Source: an uncultured Bacilli bacterium (GTDB lineage: Bacteria > Bacillota_I > Bacilli_A > RFN20 > CAG-826). Taken from it: a stretch of DNA of 64,000 nucleotides. The first letter of the stretch is position 1. Each line of letters opens with the position of its first letter. The DNA is taken from assembly GCA_934700895.1 (NCBI GenBank), contig CAKUXV010000006.1, forward strand, positions 47,320 to 111,319, read 5' to 3'. The position numbers and the translations under genes are program-made. The notes below the pieces were generated by a model. It ran no database searches. It worked only from the letters and a program-made list of their open reading frames with translations, and had not been told where the DNA came from. Shown one piece after another: positions 1-8,809 of the stretch.

Positions 1-49
1 CATCGCGCATCGATATTTTCCGCGCGGCAACGTACTCTTTGATTGTCAT
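1..49 (-). CDS. 5' end of an unidentified gene (partial)
   Basis: Sixteen codons of an open frame run off the left edge, starting ATG at 49..47. The visible peptide begins MTIKEYVAARKISM and is too short to classify. Ribonuclease R often follows secG in related genomes, so rnr is a possibility by position only. A secG terminator lies just upstream. An extended -10 (TG-A-TAATAT, bases 56-64) sits 6 nt before the ATG, with no Shine-Dalgarno sequence, so the gene may have its own leaderless promoter. Confidence 0.45.
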   Translation of the reverse strand, partial: MTIKEYVAARKISMRD

Positions 50-55
50 GAAAAA

Positions 56-64
56 ATATTATCA
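56..64 (-). promoter_or_regulatory. Extended -10, leaderless start
   Basis: On the minus strand TGA-TAATAT ends 6 nt before the ATG at 49. The expected transcription start would fall on or beside the A of the ATG. No -35 was recognised, which fits an extended -10 promoter. Confidence 0.4.
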
Positions 65-92
65 TCCCGGCGAAGAAAGGGTAGTGAAAAGG

Positions 93-118
93 TAAGAAAA
101 GCGCCCCGTTTGGGGCGC
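93..118 (-). terminator. Rho-independent terminator of secG operon
   Basis: Seven-base perfect arms (101-107 and 112-118, gcgcccc/ggggcgc) with a 4-nt loop are followed on the minus strand by TTTTCTT. It lies just after the secG stop and closes the long prfA-to-secG run. Confidence 0.85.
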
Positions 119-136
119 CAATGTTTCAAAAAAAGA

Positions 137-409
137 TTAAGCAGCAACCGAAGAGGTGGAGCTGGAAGCATCCGCTCCTACTCCGTTTAGCAGCATAACA
201 ATCAAAGCAAGGGTTAGGAACAAGATGGCGAACGCGAAGGTCAAATAGGTAACGACTTTCTCGGAACCACGTTCCTTGGTTTTTGCAAAGACGTTCAATC
301 CGCCGCCGGTGATCGCGCCGGAAGCACCTTCGGATTTACCGCCTTGAAGAAGAGAAAGGATGATAATGATCAACGAAACGATGATGAAGATTATGTCATA
401 CCACTTCAT
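137..409 (-). CDS. secG: SecG, preprotein translocase subunit
   Basis: Small (90 aa) inner-membrane partner of SecYE that aids SecA-driven export. Two hydrophobic helices are visible (about residues 4-21 and 53-75), with the family's Gly-rich loop GGKSEGASGAITGGG between them and a short Ser/Ala tail. Length is typical of Gram-positive SecG. An AAAGGAG site lies 8 nt before the ATG. It is the last gene of the minus-strand run and a strong terminator follows. SecA is in the same run, so two Sec components are close together. Confidence 0.93.
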   Translation of the reverse strand: MKWYDIIFIIVSLIIIILSLLQGGKSEGASGAITGGGLNVFAKTKERGSEKVVTYLTFAFAILFLTLALIVMLLNGVGADASSSTSSVAA

Positions 410-481
410 GCATTTTTCTCCTTTCGCCTAAAAACGCTTGAATACGTTAAACCAAAATGGTTCAAACCGCAACTGAAACTC

Positions 482-1135
482 CTATTTTTCAAAGTCTTTT
501 CGCTTCAAAAGCAACTCTTGGAGACTTTGAATGAGGGCATTGGGTCGAACGGGAGGGTTATCGCCCCCATTTCTAGAAATGAAAATAGCATCTACTCCAG
601 CTGCTTTCGCGCATTCGATATCCTGATGAGAGTCTCCGATATAGCAAATGTTGGAATTAGGGGAAACGCTCATGCGATTTAACGCGCAAAGAATGGGTTC
701 AGGGTCTGGCTTTCCGTTTTTATATTCGTCATTTCCAACCACAAATTCATAATTCGATGGATCCACTTTCCAACAATCCAAGCATAATTGAATGTGATGG
801 GAGGAATTCCCAGAAACAAAAGCCACGCGTTTCCCTTGTTGTCGGAGAGCAGACAGTACTTCTTTGGTCTCTGGAAACGGGTGACTTGCGCGAATGGCTT
901 CCGGAAGATCAATAGCTTTTCGAATTGCCATTTCAAAGGTGTCGTATAGCGAGGTAGAAACCTTTCTTTCTTGCAAAGTTTGCAAGACGTTTTGATGCAT
1001 ATAGTGATGGGCTTGTTCCGGCGTGCAATCCATGCCAATCGATGCAAAAGCGGCTTTAAATACAGGAACTAGGGATTCTTTGGTATCGAATGTTGTTCCA
1101 TCAAAATCAAATAAATAAATATCGTAATTTTTCAT
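482..1135 (-). CDS. HAD-superfamily phosphatase (Gph/PGP-like)
   Basis: A 217-aa hydrolase of the haloacid dehalogenase family. Motif I is DFDGT (residues 10-14, nucleophile and acid/base Asp), motif II is SGN, motif III Lys lies in NGKPDPEP, and motif IV is GDSHQD. The helical cap between motifs I and II is the subclass I type found in phosphoglycolate and beta-phosphoglucomutase-like phosphatases. The substrate cannot be read from sequence. The start overlaps the uvrB stop by 4 nt (ATGA), implying translational coupling. It sits between uvrB and secG. Confidence 0.88.
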   Translation of the reverse strand: MKNYDIYLFDFDGTTFDTKESLVPVFKAAFASIGMDCTPEQAHHYMHQNVLQTLQERKVSTSLYDTFEMAIRKAIDLPEAIRASHPFPETKEVLSALRQQGKRVAFVSGNSSHHIQLCLDCWKVDPSNYEFVVGNDEYKNGKPDPEPILCALNRMSVSPNSNICYIGDSHQDIECAKAAGVDAIFISRNGGDNPPVRPNALIQSLQELLLKRKDFEK

Positions 1136-3120
1136 TTCCGTTTTTCCTCTTGCTCCGCTTTTAGCTCAAAGAGAATGTCTCGTAATTGAGCTGCTCGTTC
1201 AAAGTCATAGGCTTTAGCCGCTGCCTTCATTTGTTTTTCGATGTCTTCTAAGCGCATCTGCATCTCTTTTTTGCCGATGGGCTTTTCGTTATGTAACAAG
1301 GCTTTAACCTCATCTTCGCTATTGTGCATAGGAGGACGAATTTCTTTGACAATCGTTGTCGGAATAATCCCGTTTTCATCGTTATATTGTTGTTGGATTT
1401 TGCGGCGTCGCAAGGTCTCCGTAATGGCTTCCTTCATCGAATCAGATTCCGTATCCGCGTACATAATCACGCGTCCTTCAGCGTTTCTCGCCGCGCGCCC
1501 AATAACTTGAATCAAGCTTCGGGTGCTGCGCAAGAACCCTTCTTTGTCCGCGTCTAAGATTGCAACCAAAGACACCTCAGGAATATCCAAACCCTCTCTC
1601 AAAAGATTAATGCCAACCAATACATCGTATTTGCCTTTTCGGAGTTGGTAGATGATCTCCGTGCGTTCCAATGTCTTGGTTTCACTGTGCAAATAAGTCA
1701 CTTTAATGCCATGATCGCGTAAATAAGAGGTAAGATCTTCCGCCATTTTGATCGTCAAGGTGACCACCATGGTCCTTTCGTTCTTCTTAACGCGCTCCTT
1801 GATTTCGTAAATGAGATCATCCACCTGGCCGAGCGTCGGTCGAACCTCGATAACAGGGTCCAATAGACCGGTAGGACGAATAATCTGTTCTACGATTTCG
1901 TTATGGCACTTCCCCAATTCGTAATCCCCGGGGGTGGCGGAGGTACATATAACATTATTGGGCGTTAATTGTTCCCATTCTTGGAAATTCAAAGGACGAT
2001 TGTCCAAAGCGCTTGGGAGGCGGAATCCATATTCCACTAGTGTCTCCTTACGGCTACGGTCTCCGTTATACATCCCACGAATTTGTGGAATCGTGACGTG
2101 ACTTTCATCGATAAGAAGCAAATAATCCTTGGGCATATAGTCCAAAAGACAATACGGCCTTTGCCCTGGAAGTCGTCCATCGATATGGCGAGAATAGTTT
2201 TCGATGCCCGGGCATCTACCAAATTCCAGCATGGACTCCATATCCTGGCGTGTTCTCATTTCCAAACGCTCCGCTTCCAAAAGTTTCCCCTGCTCTCGGA
2301 AATAGCGGAGTCTCTCTTCCAATTCCAGCGAAATGGTTTTGCAAGCTGCTTCGATGCGCCTTCTTGTAGAAGCGTGATCGTAAGCAGGGAAGATAGGATA
2401 GGTTGCGTAGGTTCTTTGCACTTCGCCCGTTACCGCATCAATTTGCTTAATAGATTCCACTTCATCCCCAAAACAATCGAGGCGAATAAAATAATCGTGG
2501 GTAGGAGGAGCGATGTCGATAACATCGCCATGAACGCGAAAAGTACCGGGCTTCAGCTCTAAATTGTTGCGAGTATATTGGGCATCCAAAAGTTGTCGAA
2601 AAAGGCCCTTGCGGTCTAGCGTCTCTCCTTGACGAACTTCAAAAATCAAACCCTGATATTCATTGGGGTCACTTAAGCCATAAATGGCAGCAACCGAGCA
2701 AACGACAATTGTATCGCGACGTTGGAGAATCGAATTCATGGCCGCGGAACGCATCATGTCGATCTCCTCGTTCATGACAGCGTTCTTGTCAATGTAAGTG
2801 TCGCTTTTCGGAATATAGGCTTCAGGCTGATAGAAATCGAAGTTCGAAATAAAATATTCGACACGATTTTCAGGAAATAGTTCTTTGAATTCCCCATAAA
2901 GCTGAGAGGCTAACGTTTTGTTGTGAACCATCACAAGCGTTGGGCGATTTAACGCTGCAACGATATTAGCGTCCGTAAATGTCTTTCCCGTTCCGGTCGC
3001 CCCTTGGATGACGTTCCATTTTTCTCCTAAGGAAATTCGATGAAGAATCTTTTCAATTGCTTCTGGCTGATCCCCTGTTGGCTTGTATTTGGAAACGAGC
3101 TTAAAGCGATGTTCTTCCAT
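1132..3120 (-). CDS. uvrB: UvrB, excinuclease ABC subunit B
   Basis: Damage-verification helicase-like subunit of the UvrABC nucleotide excision repair complex. The 662-aa protein has Walker A GATGTGKT at about residues 40-47, the beta-hairpin region YYQPEAYIP-x-SDTYIDK that clamps DNA near residue 95, DEAD-like IDESH, helicase motifs V and VI (GINLLREGLD, QVIGRAARN), and a C-terminal UVR domain that contacts UvrC. Length is normal. An AGAGGA site precedes the ATG. uvrA and uvrC are not in the window; it is co-transcribed with unrelated housekeeping genes. Confidence 0.97.
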   Translation of the reverse strand: MEEHRFKLVSKYKPTGDQPEAIEKILHRISLGEKWNVIQGATGTGKTFTDANIVAALNRPTLVMVHNKTLASQLYGEFKELFPENRVEYFISNFDFYQPEAYIPKSDTYIDKNAVMNEEIDMMRSAAMNSILQRRDTIVVCSVAAIYGLSDPNEYQGLIFEVRQGETLDRKGLFRQLLDAQYTRNNLELKPGTFRVHGDVIDIAPPTHDYFIRLDCFGDEVESIKQIDAVTGEVQRTYATYPIFPAYDHASTRRRIEAACKTISLELEERLRYFREQGKLLEAERLEMRTRQDMESMLEFGRCPGIENYSRHIDGRLPGQRPYCLLDYMPKDYLLLIDESHVTIPQIRGMYNGDRSRKETLVEYGFRLPSALDNRPLNFQEWEQLTPNNVICTSATPGDYELGKCHNEIVEQIIRPTGLLDPVIEVRPTLGQVDDLIYEIKERVKKNERTMVVTLTIKMAEDLTSYLRDHGIKVTYLHSETKTLERTEIIYQLRKGKYDVLVGINLLREGLDIPEVSLVAILDADKEGFLRSTRSLIQVIGRAARNAEGRVIMYADTESDSMKEAITETLRRRKIQQQYNDENGIIPTTIVKEIRPPMHNSEDEVKALLHNEKPIGKKEMQMRLEDIEKQMKAAAKAYDFERAAQLRDILFELKAEQEEKRK

Positions 3121-3125
3121 AAGAG

Positions 3126-4166
3126 CTATTCCTCTTTTTTGTTATTGCTAGAATCGTGCAAATCCTGCTTCTTTCGTTTTGCAATATTGGATATTTGCAG
3201 GGTTTTCTCTTCCTTGTTAGAAAGGGGGTCAAACCCTTCTCCGTTAATCATCGAAGCGGTGGTGAAGGTAACAAACGCTCGAGGATCCACTGAAGCAATA
3301 AATTCGCGAAAATCATGAAGTTCTCTTTTGTTGAAAGCGACGCGAATCAAAATCTTTTCTTCACCGCTATAGCCTCCATGAACATCCATTACCGTGGTTG
3401 TGTGGTCCATATCCTCGATGACATATTTTTGAATTTCTTCCGGCTTGGAGGAAACGATATCGGCGATAACATACGAGGAGGAATTGACGTAAAAATATTG
3501 AACAACAGCTGCGCAAACAAAGGCGGAAAGCACACCAATTAACCCTAGTGCCAAATCGCGTTTCACAATGATTCCAATTAGAATCAATGTTCCGTCAATG
3601 ATAAAACAAGATAGCGCCTCTTTTACGGGGGTATGTTTAGCGATAATGACAGAAATAACATCAAAGCCGCCCGTCGATCCATCCGCATGATAGGTGGTGG
3701 CGACGCCCCCTCCAATCATCGCTCCACCAAAAATAGATGCAAGAAGCAAAACGGAGGTAGACACCGTGCCTTCCATGCTGGTTTTCATCAACTGATCCGC
3801 AAGAAATTGTCCAATCGGCATGCCATCTACCATGGGAACACGATAAAGAATCGTGAAGATTCCCGGATAAATCAACGTAGCAAACAAGGTATGCAACGTG
3901 AATTTTTTTCCTAAGAAAATAAAACTGACAATCAATAGGCTGATTTGAAGAATCCAAGTCACGATATCAATCACTTGAAAATCAATGCCCGCCGCATCAA
4001 CAAAATGTTGGACAATGATTCCGACGCTGATAATACCGCCGGGAAGAATATTAAATGGCGTGATAAAGATAGCGTCGCCGGCCGCTAGCAAAAAGCAGCC
4101 CAAAACGATGAGCGCGTAATTGCGAATTACGTGCAGCACTTCTTTTTTAGTCCACATTTTTTGCAT
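3126..4166 (-). CDS. YitT/DUF2179-family membrane protein
   Basis: 346-aa integral membrane protein. About five or six hydrophobic segments fill the first 210 residues, with the family signature region AAGDAIFITPFNILPGGIISVG near the N terminus and GGVATTYHADGSTGGFD in the middle. A soluble C-terminal DUF2179 domain (about residues 235-315) carries KILIRVAFNKREL. The biochemical role of this family is not settled. The C-terminal tail is Lys/Glu rich. The start overlaps the prfB end by 20 nt; GGAG inside prfB lies 10 nt before the ATG. Confidence 0.85.
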   Translation of the reverse strand: MQKMWTKKEVLHVIRNYALIVLGCFLLAAGDAIFITPFNILPGGIISVGIIVQHFVDAAGIDFQVIDIVTWILQISLLIVSFIFLGKKFTLHTLFATLIYPGIFTILYRVPMVDGMPIGQFLADQLMKTSMEGTVSTSVLLLASIFGGAMIGGGVATTYHADGSTGGFDVISVIIAKHTPVKEALSCFIIDGTLILIGIIVKRDLALGLIGVLSAFVCAAVVQYFYVNSSSYVIADIVSSKPEEIQKYVIEDMDHTTTVMDVHGGYSGEEKILIRVAFNKRELHDFREFIASVDPRAFVTFTTASMINGEGFDPLSNKEEKTLQISNIAKRKKQDLHDSSNNKKEE

Positions 4167-5268
4167 CTTTGCGGGACTCCATTTCTAGATAGGAGAAAAG
4201 GAATTGGTTAATATCACCATCCATTACCCCGTTAATATCGCCAGTTTCATAGCCTGTGCGATGATCTTTGACCATCGTATACGGTTGGAAAACGTAGGAG
4301 CGAATTTGCGACCCCCATTCAATATTCTTTTGTTCTCCTTGAATGGATTTTAATTGACGTTCCCTCTCTTCCAGCTTTCTTTGCATTAATAAGTCGGTAA
4401 GCATGGACATACACGTTGCTTTATTCATGAGTTGGCTACGTTCGATCTGACATTGAACCACAATACCAGTCGGCAAGTGGGTGATACGAACCGCGGAAGA
4501 AACCTTATTAACATTCTGTCCTCCAGCTCCGCCTGAACGATAGGTGTCCACTCGCAAATCTTTGGGGTCAATCACAATGTCGCTGACCGCGCCGAATTCC
4601 GGAATGACATTGACCGAGGCGAAAGAGGTATGACGTCTTGCGGCTGCGTCGAAAGGAGAAATGCGAACCAAGCGATGAACACCTTTTTCGCTCTTTAAAA
4701 AGCCATAAGCATCTTGTCCCGAAACTTTTAAAGTCACGGACTTAATGCCGGCTTCTTCCCCTTCTTCGATATCGATCACTTGAACTTTGAAGTTGTTTCT
4801 TTCAGCCCAACGGCCATACATACGCATGAGCATCGACGCCCAATCGTGGGCTTCGGTTCCGCCAGCACCAGGATGAATATCCAGGGTGCAATTCAAAGCA
4901 TCATAGGGGCCGCTAAATAACAATTTATGCTGCAAATTCGAGCAATCTTTCTCGAGGTCTGTTTCCATGGAATCCAAAAGCTCCATCATGTCTTTGTCGG
5001 ATTCACTGACTTCGGGAAGCATATCTTGAATGTCGCGATAAACGTTAGCGCACTTCAGATAAGCCTCTTTTTTCGAAACTAAAGAAGCTAAGCGGCTCGA
5101 AACTGTTTTGGCTTTGTTTTGATCGTTCCAAAAGCCTTCTTCGTTTTGTTCGGCGGTTAACGCCTCAATCTCCGCGTCAATCTTCGGCAAATCCAGAGAA
5201 TCGCCGAGGCTTTGAACGGATTTGCCTAATTCATAGGCCCCTTGTTTCAGCTCGACTAGATTCTTCAT
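4147..5268 (-). CDS. prfB: Peptide chain release factor 2 (RF2)
   Basis: Class I release factor reading UGA and UAA. The chosen start MKNLVELKQ gives 373 aa; an upstream in-frame extension into secA is unlikely. The SPF anticodon-like tripeptide lies in RISPFDAAARR, and the peptidyl-tRNA hydrolysis motif GGQ in SGGAGGQNVNK. Most bacterial prfB genes carry a programmed +1 frameshift near codon 26; here the matching region (LGDSLDLPKI) is read straight through, with no internal TGA. It lies 4 bp after secA, as in Bacillus. Confidence 0.95.
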   Translation of the reverse strand: MKNLVELKQGAYELGKSVQSLGDSLDLPKIDAEIEALTAEQNEEGFWNDQNKAKTVSSRLASLVSKKEAYLKCANVYRDIQDMLPEVSESDKDMMELLDSMETDLEKDCSNLQHKLLFSGPYDALNCTLDIHPGAGGTEAHDWASMLMRMYGRWAERNNFKVQVIDIEEGEEAGIKSVTLKVSGQDAYGFLKSEKGVHRLVRISPFDAAARRHTSFASVNVIPEFGAVSDIVIDPKDLRVDTYRSGGAGGQNVNKVSSAVRITHLPTGIVVQCQIERSQLMNKATCMSMLTDLLMQRKLEERERQLKSIQGEQKNIEWGSQIRSYVFQPYTMVKDHRTGYETGDINGVMDGDINQFLFSYLEMESRKDAKNVD

Positions 5269-5272
5269 AGAT

Positions 5273-8104
5273 TTACTCCTTGTTTGGGTTTTGAATAGGG
5301 TTGACGGGCGCTTCCTTACTATTGTCGCCTTGCAGGTAAGCAATGATGGCTTTCGCATCCTTGCATAGCAAATGGAAATCCATCGGATCCCGTTGAGTGG
5401 CTTCGATCACCTGTTCGCGGGTGATTTTCTTTTCGAGCATCAAACGGGTAATTTGTTTGGCTTCATCCAAATTCATGGGTTTGTTGTCGTCTTCTTCTGG
5501 GCGAGCTACGTATTCAAATTTTTGTGGCGCAGCGGTTCCCACGTGAAGAATGGCGGCATTACTGGGGTCTGAAGCGGCGGCCGGCCTAGGCTTTGGTTCA
5601 GGTTGCGGCTGAGCCTCTTCTTTCTTTGGCTCGGCCAATTCCTTCGTTTCTTCCTTGGCGGTTTCCTTTTCTTCTGCCTTGGCCTCAATCACCTTCGGTT
5701 CCGGTTTGGGCTGTTCCTGTTCCGGAGTCGAAGTGCGTAAACGGGCATTCATAAAGTTGAATACGCTATCAACCGCAATGGTTTGGTTCATTTCGCGGAA
5801 CATATCGTATCCTTCATTCACGTAGTCTTGTAATGGATTGGTTTGAGCGTAGGAGCGAAGCCCAATGCCTTCACGAAGGTGCGTCATGGCATCGATGTGT
5901 TTGGTCCAGTTGCGGTCAATAACCGATAGCGTGATGGAACGCTCAACGCGGTCAGCCACTTCCTTCGGCCAAGTCTTGCGTTTCTTAAGATATTCCATAT
6001 AGAGGAATTCGCCTAAGTCTTCTCCGCCTTCTTCTACCGTGGCTTCATCATAAGCTTTTAAGGTTTTTTCTGGCATGGAACCCTCTGGTAAGAAAGCCGG
6101 CATAATGGTTTTCCCCAGCAATTCCGCCGAAATCAAATCTTCGTCGCGGCCAGGGACCGTGCTCTTTTTTGCCAGGAATTTACCGGCTTCCAAGAAGAAA
6201 TCGTGAATCAAATCCTCGATGTCACCGGAAAGCATGATGCGATCGCGGCGATCGTAGATAATTTGACGTTGCTTAGCCAAAACGTCATCGTAATCGAGAA
6301 GGTTTTTGCGAATATCGAAGTTCTTTCCTTCGATTTGTTTTTGAGCATTCGTAACCATGTTCTGAATCATCTTATTTTCCAAATGCTCATCGCCAAGAAT
6401 TTTCTTCATTCTTTCACGGGCTTCGTCATTGGTGAAACGCTTCATCAAATCATCGTCAAAAGAAACGAAGAAACGAGAATAGCCGGGGTCACCTTGACGT
6501 CCAGAACGTCCGCGTAACTGGTTGTCAATACGACGGGATTCATGGCGTTCCGTGCCAAGAACGCACAAGCCGCCAAGAGCTTTGACGTCATCCGTTAATT
6601 TAATATCCGTACCACGGCCTGCCATGTTGGTGGCGAGGGTAACCGCGCCTTTTTCGCCTGCGTGAGAGATGATTTCCGCTTCACGAGCTTGGTTTTTAGC
6701 GTTCAAGACTTCGTGAGGAACGTGGGCTTCCGTTAAAAGACGTGAGATTTCTTCGTTAGATTCAACCGAGACCGTACCGATTAAAATCGGTTGGCCCGTC
6801 GCGTGGCGCTTTTGGACTTCTTCCACCAATCCGCGCAATTTGCCTTCATGGGTTCCATAAATAATGTCGTTGTCATCAACACGTTGAATTGGACGGTTCG
6901 TCGGAATGACGATGACACGCATGTTGTAAATCTTTTCGAATTCTTCTTCTTCGGTTTTCGCCGTACCGGTCATTCCGGAAACTTTCTTATAAAGGCGGAA
7001 GAAATTCTGATAAGTAATCGTGGCTAAGACGGTGGTTTCTTGCTTGATTTCCACTCCTTCTTTTGCTTGGATTGCTTGCTGCAAGCCGTCGTTATATTCA
7101 CGGCCTTTCATGATACGTCCAGTGAATTGGTCAATGAGTTGAATCTGATTTTCAGAGTCAACCATATATTCAACGTCACGCATCATGATGTAGTTGGCTT
7201 TTAGCGCCTGATGGATACGGTGAACCAAATCCGCGTATTGGGGATCGTAAAGATTGGGCACGCCGAACATCTTCTCCGCCTTGTCATTGCCCGAATCCGT
7301 GAGGTTGCAGGTTTTATCTTTGATATCGATGGTGAAATCTTTTTCGGGTTTTAAGAGCTTAACGAAACGATCCGCAACTTGGTATTGAGAGGCCGAGGAA
7401 CGTTGACCGCCAGAAATAATAAGCGGGGTGCGCGATTCATCGATTAAAATCGAGTCCGCTTCATCGATAACGCAGAACTTTAAGCCACGTAAAACACGGC
7501 CATCCAAGGACTGAGCCATGTTATCGCGGAGGTAATCGAAGCCTAATTCGGAGTTCGTGGTGTAAGTGATATCGCAAAGATAGGCTTCGCGTTTTTCAGC
7601 AGCCGTTTTGGTCGAAAGGTTGACGCCGACGGTCAAGCCAAGGAAACGATAAACGTTGCCCATCCATTCCGCGTCACGGGAGGCCAAATATTCGTTGACG
7701 GTTACGACGTGAACACCGCGGCCAGTCAAGGCATTCAAATAAACGGCCATCGTTGCGGTTAAGGTTTTACCTTCACCGGTACGCATTTCAGCGATGTTGC
7801 CGCCATTCAAAACCAAAGAACCGACAATCTGAACTTTGTAGGGGAACTGCCCTAAGGAACGTTTCGCCCCTTCGCGGCAAACCGCAAAAGCTTCGTATTT
7901 AATCTCTTCGAGACGGCGATCCATTTCTTCATCATTGGCGCTGCCCTTCAAATATTCTTGGAAGTGCTTTGTCTTTGCCCGAAGTTCGTCGTCACTTAAT
8001 GCGGCGATCTCTTTTTCAAAAGAAATCACACGGTCCGCTTCTTTCATATAGCGACTCAATTCACGTTTCTCAAAATGGAAGATGCTCTCAAATATATTTG
8101 CCAC
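5273..8104 (-). CDS. secA: SecA, preprotein translocase ATPase
   Basis: Cytoplasmic motor that drives unfolded preproteins through SecYEG. The start chosen is GTG at 8104 (VANIFESIFHFEKREL); GAGGAG lies 9 nt before it, and an in-frame TTG 15 nt upstream would include this site. Walker A is MRTGEGKT, Walker B VIDEADSILIDESRTP, and motif VI is QLRGRSGRQGDPG. At about 943 aa it is longer than usual for Bacillota. Residues about 785-870 are an E/K/P/A-rich linker, and the C-terminal zinc motif (CxCxSG..CCH) seen in many SecAs is absent; a short helical region ends the protein instead. Confidence 0.97.
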   Translation of the reverse strand: MANIFESIFHFEKRELSRYMKEADRVISFEKEIAALSDDELRAKTKHFQEYLKGSANDEEMDRRLEEIKYEAFAVCREGAKRSLGQFPYKVQIVGSLVLNGGNIAEMRTGEGKTLTATMAVYLNALTGRGVHVVTVNEYLASRDAEWMGNVYRFLGLTVGVNLSTKTAAEKREAYLCDITYTTNSELGFDYLRDNMAQSLDGRVLRGLKFCVIDEADSILIDESRTPLIISGGQRSSASQYQVADRFVKLLKPEKDFTIDIKDKTCNLTDSGNDKAEKMFGVPNLYDPQYADLVHRIHQALKANYIMMRDVEYMVDSENQIQLIDQFTGRIMKGREYNDGLQQAIQAKEGVEIKQETTVLATITYQNFFRLYKKVSGMTGTAKTEEEEFEKIYNMRVIVIPTNRPIQRVDDNDIIYGTHEGKLRGLVEEVQKRHATGQPILIGTVSVESNEEISRLLTEAHVPHEVLNAKNQAREAEIISHAGEKGAVTLATNMAGRGTDIKLTDDVKALGGLCVLGTERHESRRIDNQLRGRSGRQGDPGYSRFFVSFDDDLMKRFTNDEARERMKKILGDEHLENKMIQNMVTNAQKQIEGKNFDIRKNLLDYDDVLAKQRQIIYDRRDRIMLSGDIEDLIHDFFLEAGKFLAKKSTVPGRDEDLISAELLGKTIMPAFLPEGSMPEKTLKAYDEATVEEGGEDLGEFLYMEYLKKRKTWPKEVADRVERSITLSVIDRNWTKHIDAMTHLREGIGLRSYAQTNPLQDYVNEGYDMFREMNQTIAVDSVFNFMNARLRTSTPEQEQPKPEPKVIEAKAEEKETAKEETKELAEPKKEEAQPQPEPKPRPAAASDPSNAAILHVGTAAPQKFEYVARPEEDDNKPMNLDEAKQITRLMLEKKITREQVIEATQRDPMDFHLLCKDAKAIIAYLQGDNSKEAPVNPIQNPNKE

Positions 8105-8164
8105 TTCAAAACTCCTCAATCAAAAAAGCCGAATTATCATACCATTTGAATAAATGGTAGGCAA

Positions 8165-8809
8165 TTAAAGTCCATCGTCTTTTCCCTTCTGGATGACTTT
8201 TGCCATAACCAACACCCGTATCTTTTTAGCTCCATGCTGTTTCAAAAGACGAATGCATGCCTTCACGGTGGAACCCGTCGTGCAAACGTCGTCGACAAGC
8301 AAAATAGGCTTGTTGGCTAGTTTTTTCGTCTCGTCAAAACGAAGGAATTCGCCTATATGTGCCCGCTGTTTTGCATTTAAATCGCTCTGTTTCATTTCAA
8401 ATGGCTTGGTAATGGGGGATTGCATCGGCAGGCTCAAATTGCGGAACATCTCCACCACCTGGTTAAATCCGCGTTCTTCGTCACGGCTTGGACTCGATGG
8501 AACGGGGACAACGACATAATGGCGGTACCTCCATTTTAAAAAGATTAGGATTCGTTCCAAAAAAACAGGGGCCAATTCGATGTCCCCACATCCTTTGAAC
8601 TGATACAAAGCATTTCGAATTGTTTCGTTATAAGGGTATAAAGCCAAGCAAGTAACATCCTCCACCTTGAAACGAAACCACTGCGGAGAAAACTTAGAAA
8701 AACAGCGATAACACAAGGAGCAATTCCGGTGGAAAACACGATGAAAAGAACAAGGTTCCAAAGGACGGAAACACAGTTTACAAAAAGGTGTTGCAGTATC
8801 GGATTTCAT
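8165..8809 (-). CDS. comFC: ComFC-like phosphoribosyltransferase-fold protein
   Basis: About 214 aa from MKSDTATPFCKLCFRPL. The N terminus has cysteine pairs (CKLC, CSLCYRC) forming a likely zinc finger, followed by a type I phosphoribosyltransferase fold with the PRPP-binding motif ILLVDDVCTTGST. ComFC/GntX proteins are needed for DNA uptake or its processing in naturally competent bacteria. It overlaps comFA by 32 nt. A longer in-frame reading up to 8893 exists but lies mostly inside comFA. Confidence 0.88.
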   Translation of the reverse strand: MKSDTATPFCKLCFRPLEPCSFHRVFHRNCSLCYRCFSKFSPQWFRFKVEDVTCLALYPYNETIRNALYQFKGCGDIELAPVFLERILIFLKWRYRHYVVVPVPSSPSRDEERGFNQVVEMFRNLSLPMQSPITKPFEMKQSDLNAKQRAHIGEFLRFDETKKLANKPILLVDDVCTTGSTVKACIRLLKQHGAKKIRVLVMAKVIQKGKDDGL

